64,000 nt of DNA from NCBI RefSeq assembly GCF_964275005.1, contig NC_092706.1, forward strand, positions 6,610,064 through 6,674,063. The letters are read 5' to 3'. The notes under the pieces were generated by a model. It was not told the DNA's origin. It was given only the letters and a program-made list of their open reading frames with translations, and searched no databases. Below, in pieces: positions 57,075-64,000 of the stretch (the stretch's first letter is position 1; the number at the start of each line of letters is the position of its first letter). The translations under genes and the position numbers were made by a program. This DNA is from Diadema setosum. Lineage: Eukaryota; Echinodermata; Echinoidea; Diadematoida; Diadematidae.

Positions 57075-60000
57075 ACTTTGTACATCCAACATGTCAGACG
57101 GATTTTATGATGAAGATCAAATATTTTGGCTTTTAATGTTAGCACTAGACTGTGATACTCCTTCATTATGGCTTTAAAATTGAATACTTTTAACTGTCGT
57201 GGATTACAAAACTTTTTTAAAAGAAAGAAGATTTTTCATTATTTGAAAAGCACTGGTACTGATATTATTTTCCTGCAAGAAACACATTCAGATAAAAAAG
57301 ATGATATGCTGTGGAAAACTCAGTGGGGTGAACTAGCTTTTTTTTTTCAAGCTTTAATTTTGCTATTAGGGGAGTAGCCATCCTTGTTAGAAAAACTGTT
57401 TCTGTTCAGATACTTTCGTTATTTAGTGACCCTGAAGGTAGATTTATTATATTAAAGGTAATTTTAAATGAATTACAAATGACTTTGGTTAACATATATG
57501 CCTCAAACAGAGATGAACCTGATTTTTTGTTAAAAGTCTTTGCTGAAGTTGATAAATTAAGCAGTCCCATCTTATTTATAGGTGGAGATTTTAATTTAGT
57601 AATCAGTCCTCTTGATTATCAAGGTATAAAACCTCAACATTCAAATAAAAATTCAAGTGAAATGCTGTGTAATTCAGTGGAAGAAATTGGACTTGTAGAT
57701 GTGTGGAGACACTTTCACCCTAACTTAAGACAGTATACTCGTCACCAGAAAAACCCAAGGGCCTTATCCAGACCTGATTTTATTTTAGTGTCTAGTAATT
57801 TTATAGATAACTGTGTAAGCTCTAAGATATTACCTGGAATTCCATCAGATCATTCTATTGTACAAATTTCATTCAATGACAATCAACCCAAAAGGGGAAG
57901 AGGTTTTTGGAAAATGAATTGTCACTATCTTCATCATGATTCAGATTTTGTTAATCTTATCAAAGGTACAATCAGTGATTTTAAGGAAGACCATAAAAAT
58001 TCTGAGTGCAATCCTAATATATCATGGGATTCTTTGAAGTGTGTTATTACAGATGTTAGTATGGAATATTCCTCCAGGAAGAAAAAAGAAAGAAATAATG
58101 AAAAAAAATAAGTTATTATTTGATATTGATGAAACAAAATTACAGATGGCTAATGCGGGCCCGACTCCGGATGACAATTTCCTTTTTACAAAGTTATAAG
58201 AATTTGAAGAAAAACTTAATAAAATGTATGATTTTGAGACAAAAGGTCTGATTACTCGATTCAGAATAAGATGGGTAGAAGAAGGGGAGAAAAGTACGAA
58301 ATATTTTTGTAATTTAGAGAACAGGGGCTGGCAAAAGAAAAAATATTTCTACATTGAAAAACCATGAAGGTAACTTGATAACAGACCCAGTTGGAATTCT
58401 AAGAGAAATTCAATCCTTTTACGGTGAATTATACTCTATTAGAGATAATGTCCAAGAAATAATTGATGGAAATGATATTAATGAATCTCTCTTTGATAAA
58501 ATTGATATTCCACAATTATGTGAAGATCAAAGACAATCTTTAGACTCTCCCCTTACAAAACAAGAACTGTTTAATGTCATTAAATCCATGAATACGAACA
58601 AAACCCCTGGCTTTGATGGTTTACCTGTAAAGTTTTACATGGTATTTTGGCTTGACATAAGTGACATGTTGATAAATTCTTTGAATTTCTCCCTACAAAA
58701 TGGAGTTTTGTCCCCCTCACAAAGGAATGGCATAATCAATCTTCTCCCTACGAAAGACAAAGACCCTTTTTTAATTAAAAATTACCGTCCTATTACACTG
58801 TTGACAACCGATTATAAAATTGTGGCCAAGTGTTATGCGAACCGTCTCAAGCGCTGTTTACATGATATTATTCATCCGGATCAATCTGGTTCTATGAAAG
58901 GTAGGAGCATTAGCCACAACATTCGTTTAGTTTTGGACATCATTGAATACACTGAAAAAAAAATGATCTTCCAGGATCTATTTTGTTACTTGACATTCAA
59001 AAAGCTTTCGATAGTGTCTCCCACAAGTTTTTATTCCTTATCCTAGAAAAATTTAATTTTAGTACAGATTTTATTGATTCAATCAAGACCTTATATACTG
59101 ATCGACAGTCATATGTGTTGAACAATGGTTTTCTTACAGACCGCATTCCAATGAAAAGATGAATTTTTCAGGGATGTCCAATCTCCCCTTATTTGTTCTT
59201 GCTTGTAATAGAGATAATGGCCCTTTCGATAAGACAAAACAACTTAATTAAAGGTATCCCAGTTAAAAATCAAGAAGTTAAGATCTCTTTGTTTGCGGAC
59301 GATACTGTGTGTTTTCTAGATGGTACAGATAATTCCTTTTCTCAACTTTTTAAAACTTTGCTCATATTTGGTCAGTTTTCTGGGTGTAAAATCAATTTCA
59401 GTAAAACTGAAGCCATTTGGATTGGCTCAAAGAAAGGAAACCAGGTTTTTCCATATATGAATCGTGGTGTTTCATGGTAAAAATCTCAATTCAAGTGTCT
59501 GGGAGTTGTTTTTTCTGTGAATGTTGCTTTAATTTATGATTTAAATTATAAAGAGAAATTGAAAAAGATAGAACAAACTATAAACTGCTGGAAAATAAGA
59601 AATCTTTCATTAATTGGCAGAGTTTGTGTAATCAAAACCCTTGTGTTGCCCCAACTAATATATCTCTTCTCCGTTCTTTCCATTAAATTACCTTCTTCCT
59701 TTTTTAAAATTTTGAATAAATTATTCTTTAAATTTATTTGGAATGGAGGTATAGACAGAGTAAAGAGAAAACTAATGTGTAATAGTTATATTTAGGCAGG
59801 TCTTAAAATGGTGGACCCCTTTTCTTTTGCAACTGCCCAAAAGATGATGTGGGTAAAATGGTTATTGAATGATGATTTTGATGTTTTATGGAAATGTATT
59901 GAGCTATCCTTTTGGAAAGCTTTAATCAAGACGTTCAATTATTGTGGAAATCCCATGCTCCCGAGAGTGTTTTAAATTCTCTTGGTAATACGCAATTAGC

Positions 60001-61749
60001 TGAAGCATTACGAAGTTGGTACTTATTTAGAGAAGAAGCTACTATTGAATTTTATGGTAATAAATTTTCAGAGCTAAGTGCATATCAAGTTTTGTGGTAT
60101 AATAGATCTATTCGTTCGAAATCTAAACCTTTCTTTCTTTATCCATCTTGGTACAAAAAAAAAATACTTACTTTATCTGATTTATTTAATCCACCCCATT
60201 CTGGCCATAAACTTTTTGAAGAAATTACATTGGATTTTGGTATCCCTATTACAGATAAGAGGAAATATAATTTATTGATCAAGAATATACCAGAAGAATG
60301 GATGAAGAATTTCGATCCTGATATAGTTGGAGTTCATGAAACAATTGTTTATAAACTAGTGAACACTGAAAGAGTCCCAAAAAGTACGTACAACTTGTTA
60401 CTCGGTTCCCACACCCCGGACAAAAGATATGCATTTTGGAGTGAAATTTTGTCTGTACCAGTAGATACGGATGGGAAAAGGTACACAATACTATTTTTTT
60501 TTGGGTACTATTGATACCAAACTAAGGTCTTTTTATTTTAAGATTTTCCACAAAGCTATTGCATTGAATGATTTTCTTTTTAAGATTAAACGGAAGGAAT
60601 CTCCTAATTGCTCCCTATGTGATAAAAAGGAGGAAACATTATTGTTCATTTATTCTGTGAATGTGAAAAGGTTACCCTAATTTGGCAGGACCTCCTTGAC
60701 ATAATTTCACGGTTTAACAGTTCAATCATTAATGTAACCAATTTCGATTTTTTTTTTTTGGATTTTGTAATGATAAATTTGTTTCATATTTATTTCTGTT
60801 AATGAAATATCATATCTACAGTTGCAAGTTTGGTAATAGTCTCCCCAATACAGTAGCATTTAAATCTTTTGTTAGAAAACAGAAGGAAATTGAATAGTAT
60901 ATAGCAAAAAAGAAAAATAAATTAACTTCCCATTTCAAGAAATTGCGTTTTGAGATTTAACTTCTCCATGCAATCCTAAGGCCATTGTAATAGACCAGGT
61001 ATGTTGAATGCTTATTGGTGCCATATTTTATTTGTTTGTTTGTTTGTTTTTTGTATATATAGAAAGCCACATTGCGTTATTCATTGTAGTCGCATGTAGT
61101 GCATGTAGTACAATATACATTGTAATGTACTAGTAACGCTGCCATTTGTTGTCGATTTTGGCATTTCGGGGGCGATTTCTGAGATGGTAGCCTTCTTTGG
61201 CATTGACGTGACCTGACCTCCCGTGAATTGATAATAAGTGTTTTTAAACTTTATCATCGGATGTAGGGTTTGCAGGACATCTTACAGAGTGCATTGTAGC
61301 TGGATTGGGCCAGGTCGGGTGGTGGGATGATCTACATCTATATATGTACAGGGTATGTGTGTGCATGGGGTGTGAGTGTATATGTGTTGGGATGAGGATG
61401 TGTGGGGTGTGTGTGTGTGGAGGGGGGGGAGGGAGGTGTAGTTTATGTGGAAGTTCAAGTTATGTTTGGGTAAGGTGGATCTTCTCGCCCCCTGGTTTGG
61501 CTTGTTCCAGTCTCTGCAGTGCACACACTTTTTTTAATTGGCCACACATTAGTTTGTTTACTTGTTTGTTTGTTTTATTCTCCTTCCCCATCTCGGAATA
61601 TCGCTCTTGAACAAGATCTGATTTGTATATGGTAACTTAATGTTCTGCCATTTTTGTTGTTCTTTTTTTACAATTCCTCTGCGTTGTTCAGTGATTGTTG
61701 TAAATAGTGTGATTCTGTATAATTTTTCAATAAAACATTAAAAAAAAGA
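57075..61749 (+). mobile_element. L1/Tx1-type LINE, ORF2 only, decayed
   Basis: Flanked by a 15-bp target duplication and ending with AATAAA (61,729-61,734) plus an A-rich tail. The endonuclease starts at 57,168 with LNTFNCRGLQN, then DIIFLQETHS, GGDFNLVIS and SDHSIV; a frameshift lies in the T-run near 57,345. The RT has NTNKTPGFDGLPVKFY, NYRPITLLTTDYKIVAK and, after a frameshift near 58,965, LLDIQKAFDSVSH. The GCPISPYLF region follows an in-frame TGA (about 59,160). The catalytic FADD (LFADDTVCF) is intact. A C-terminal CxxC zinc-knuckle region (CSLC) is frameshifted. The insertion begins 93 bp before ORF2, so ORF1 is missing. The 3' UTR is about 850 bp. Confidence 0.9.
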
Positions 61750-61764
61750 AAAGAAAATGTAAGC
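61750..61764. repeat. Target-site duplication, right copy
   Basis: AAAGAAAATGTAAGC, identical to 57,060-57,074. Confidence 0.9.
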
Positions 61765-62254
61765 TGAATTAAAAGTCGCATATTTCTACAATATTGTATG
61801 TGCATAGCCAATATTCTTATTCTTATCGAATAGTAACAATAACTGCGCCAGTCACGGACTATTCAATGTACCTACATAATTTAAAAGACAACAAGCAAAA
61901 AAAAAAAACAAAACAAATGCACCCCCCAAAAACCCCCCAAAACAAACAAACAAACAACACACACACACACACACACACCAAAACAACCCCCCCAAAAAAA
62001 ATAGCCAAACTGCCAAAAAAGATAGACATAAGAAATTATACAATGTATGAAGTTAAGCTTTCTGTGGAATCAAATGTATACTATTCATCAGATATTCATT
62101 TCGACAACAATGTTAAACATTGCACACGATGACAAAATAATTGACGCCAAAAAAAAAAAAAAAAATGCAGCATCGATTCATGAAAATGATGTTATGATCA
62201 TGATGACTACATATATGAATTTTATACTCCACTCAATGATCGGTCGTCATATGT
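61765..62254. other. TLR B upstream region beyond the LINE
   Basis: No gene. A/C-rich low complexity at about 61,897-62,000, including a CA run. GACAACAATGTTAAACATTG at 62,102 matches the region near 35,101 upstream of TLR A. It would be the distal promoter side of the duplicated unit. Confidence 0.45.
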
Positions 62255-62257
62255 TGC

Positions 62258-62395
62258 GGCACAAAGTGTCGCCCCCTGAAACGGGCGACAAATTGTGCAG
62301 GGAGCTGACGGCACAAATTGTCGCCCCTGCACAATTTGTCGCCTGGCGACAATTTGTGCAGAGGGCTGACTGCACATTGTCGCCTGCCCTCAAAT
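62258..62395. repeat. Cluster of GCGACAATTTGTGCAGGG palindromes
   Basis: The 13-mer ACAATTTGTCGCC or its complement GGCGACAATTTGT, with close variants, occurs about six times in alternating orientation within 140 bp. CTGACNGCACA spacers separate them. The segment can fold into several alternative hairpins. Probably a small foldback repeat. Confidence 0.8.
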
Positions 62396-62529
62396 CATAT
62401 TTCGACATCTAGGCATTAGAATACCAATTTACATATAACTTATACGGCATTATCCATGCAAACAAGCCATGTAAAAAGTCACTCGAGGAAGTGTTCATGT
62501 GCGCTCAAATGATAAGTGAATGTTTGTTT

Positions 62530-62795
62530 TTTTATGTGTGAGTTTGTGCGTGTGTATGTATGTATGTGTGGGGTGCGCGTGAAGAGGAGAGGAGTGGATA
62601 GATGGTTGTGGGTTTGAGGGACGGTTGTGGGTGTGTTTGTGTGTGTAGAGTGGGTGGATGATGGATGAGTGAAAGGGAAATGCGTGTGTATATGTGTGTG
62701 TGGGGGAGGGGAGGGGGCTCGCGCGCATGTGTGTGCGCGTGAGGGATTTTATTATGTGTATATAACACTTATGTGTGTGAGTCTGTGTGTGTATG
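62530..62795. repeat. GT-rich degenerate microsatellite
   Basis: Irregular GTGTGT/GGGTG sequence over about 260 bp. Thr-His-rich frames on the minus strand are artefacts. Confidence 0.85.
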
Positions 62796-63019
62796 GTGTT
62801 CTGAGTCAGGACAGAAAGGCGCCATAAAAAAAAAAAAAAAAACATTGACTTCTTCCTGTGACCTTGACCGTGAAGTGACCTCCATGTCTGGTATAATTTG
62901 AAACTTTGAATAACCGCCCTTCCCTCCAAGTTTGATTGAATTGAAGCCCTGGGTATCTTATTCATTTTTTTTTTTTTTTTTTTGTAGCGTTACGGACAGA
63001 CGTCGCAGGTGATCCCTTT

Positions 63020-63587
63020 AAAGGACAAGTTCACCTTCATAAACATAAGGATTGAGAAAATGCAACAGTATTAGTAGAACACATCAGTGAAAGTTTGAGG
63101 AAAATTGGACAATCGATGCAAAAGTTATGAATTTTTTAAATTTTTGTGTTGGAACCGCTGGATGAGGAGACTACTACAGCTTGTGAGTCATGTGCGTACA
63201 ACAGTATAAAGAAAATGTAAAAGAAACTTCAACATATTTTCACTTTTTTCGCATAATAAAAGAGCACTTGACTTGCCTCTTTCTAAAGGCAGGGGGAATG
63301 ATATTACCCATAACATTTGTCGGTAACGAGTCAGGGGAATGTGTACTTTTTTCAAAAGATGGACTTTTGTGAAATTCTCTTTATGTTTTCCTTATATTGT
63401 TGTACGCATGTGACATCTAAGTTATTCATACATGAGTCTTCTCATCCAGCGGGTACTACACAAAAACTTCAAAAATTCATAACTTTTGAACGGATTGTCT
63501 GATTTTCCTCAAACTTTCAATGATGTGTTCTACTAATATTGCTACATTCTCACAATCCTTATGTTTATGAAGGTGAACTTGTCCTTT
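63020..63587. mobile_element. Foldback element, family F, copy 2
   Basis: About 568 bp, same ends (AAAGGACAAGTTCACCTTCA and complement), length and internal blocks as 12,825-13,391. Shared internal blocks include AGAACACATCAGTGAAAGTT and CTTCTCATCCAGC. Confidence 0.88.
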
Positions 63588-63824
63588 AAAGGGAGGCAGT
63601 CCTGAGATTTTTTTACTATACTGATGATAAAGAAGAGTAAAAATTTAAACCTTTCACCAGTTTTTACACGTGGAAATTAACTACTTACTGTCTACGTAGG
63701 CGATTTTTGACAAAAATAAGTCCTGCAAGCAATCGTGTAAGAGCCTGCAAAAAGATGCAACGTCAGTGGTGCCCAACTCGTAAATTGAAGGCCGTGCCTC
63801 AGAAAACCAATTCATTTGTTCAAA

Positions 63825-64000
63825 ATGGTCATATATAATCAGACCCCCGCCACACGTAGTGTGAAGGGGGTATATAGGAATCACCGTGATGTTGGTCGGG
63901 CGGTCGGTCTGTTGCAAAATCTTGCGTCGCGAACTCCTTCTATAGTTTTGAAGCAATTTAAATGAAACTTAGGGTAAATGATGATATTGAGGTATAGATG
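63825..64000. repeat. Dispersed repeat at window edge, partial
   Basis: GTGAAGGGGGTATATAGGAA then GTCGGTCTGTTGCAAAATCT and TTTTGAAGCAATTTAAATGA resembles a repeat module seen in many marine invertebrate genomes. It runs off the window. Confidence 0.4.

Noticed and set aside
62495-62965. 156-codon His/Thr-rich minus-strand frame
   Set aside because: Arises from GT-rich microsatellite sequence; no domain.
1-64000. CRISPR array, bacterial operon or prophage
   Set aside because: Tandem repeats here are minisatellites without unique equal-length spacers; gene content and splice-like signals are eukaryotic.

Overview
The window is AT-rich, repeat-laden animal DNA, most likely from a sea urchin or another echinoderm. 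The strongest clue is a pair of single-exon Toll-like receptor genes of equal length (945 residues), lying head-to-tail on the minus strand (27.1-29.9 kb and 42.5-45.3 kb). Large families of intronless TLRs are a known feature of sea urchin genomes. The crowd of foldback (palindromic) transposons, a tRNA-derived SINE, LINEs and a DIRS/Ngaro-type retroelement fit the same picture. The species assignment is inference.

Layout. 1-27 kb: no convincing protein-coding gene. It holds simple repeats, many foldback/MITE elements, one SINE, an exact 196-bp tandem duplication, and two weak promoter-like sites. 27-35 kb: TLR copy A with a conserved upstream region that reads as a 5' non-coding exon (donor at 32,497/32,496, acceptor at 29,989/29,988). 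35.3-39.9 kb: a broken DIRS/Ngaro-like retroelement inserted inside a MITE. 40-42 kb: two more dispersed repeats. 42.5-62.2 kb: TLR copy B and the matching upstream region, stretched by later insertions. These are a LINE fragment, a ~52-bp minisatellite, an inverted 15-bp satellite, G-rich repeats, a minus-strand CR1/Jockey-group LINE, a TIR element with a 7-bp target duplication, and an L1/Tx1-type LINE with a 15-bp target duplication. 62-64 kb: further foldback and dispersed repeats.

How it fits together. The two TLRs are a tandem duplication, and the duplicated unit is much larger than the ORF. Sequence like that upstream of copy A (32.4-32.9 kb and about 35.1 kb) recurs at 56.4-57.07 kb and about 62.1 kb, in the same order and orientation. 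The upstream blocks carry matching splice donors, and matching acceptors lie just before both TLR start codons. When joined, each gives a short upstream ORF that stays open across the junction and is similar at the amino-acid level in the two genes. In copy B this uORF overlaps the TLR start codon, and an L1-type LINE has landed at the probable promoter. This is the most interesting biological signal I found; everything else in the window is repeat biology.
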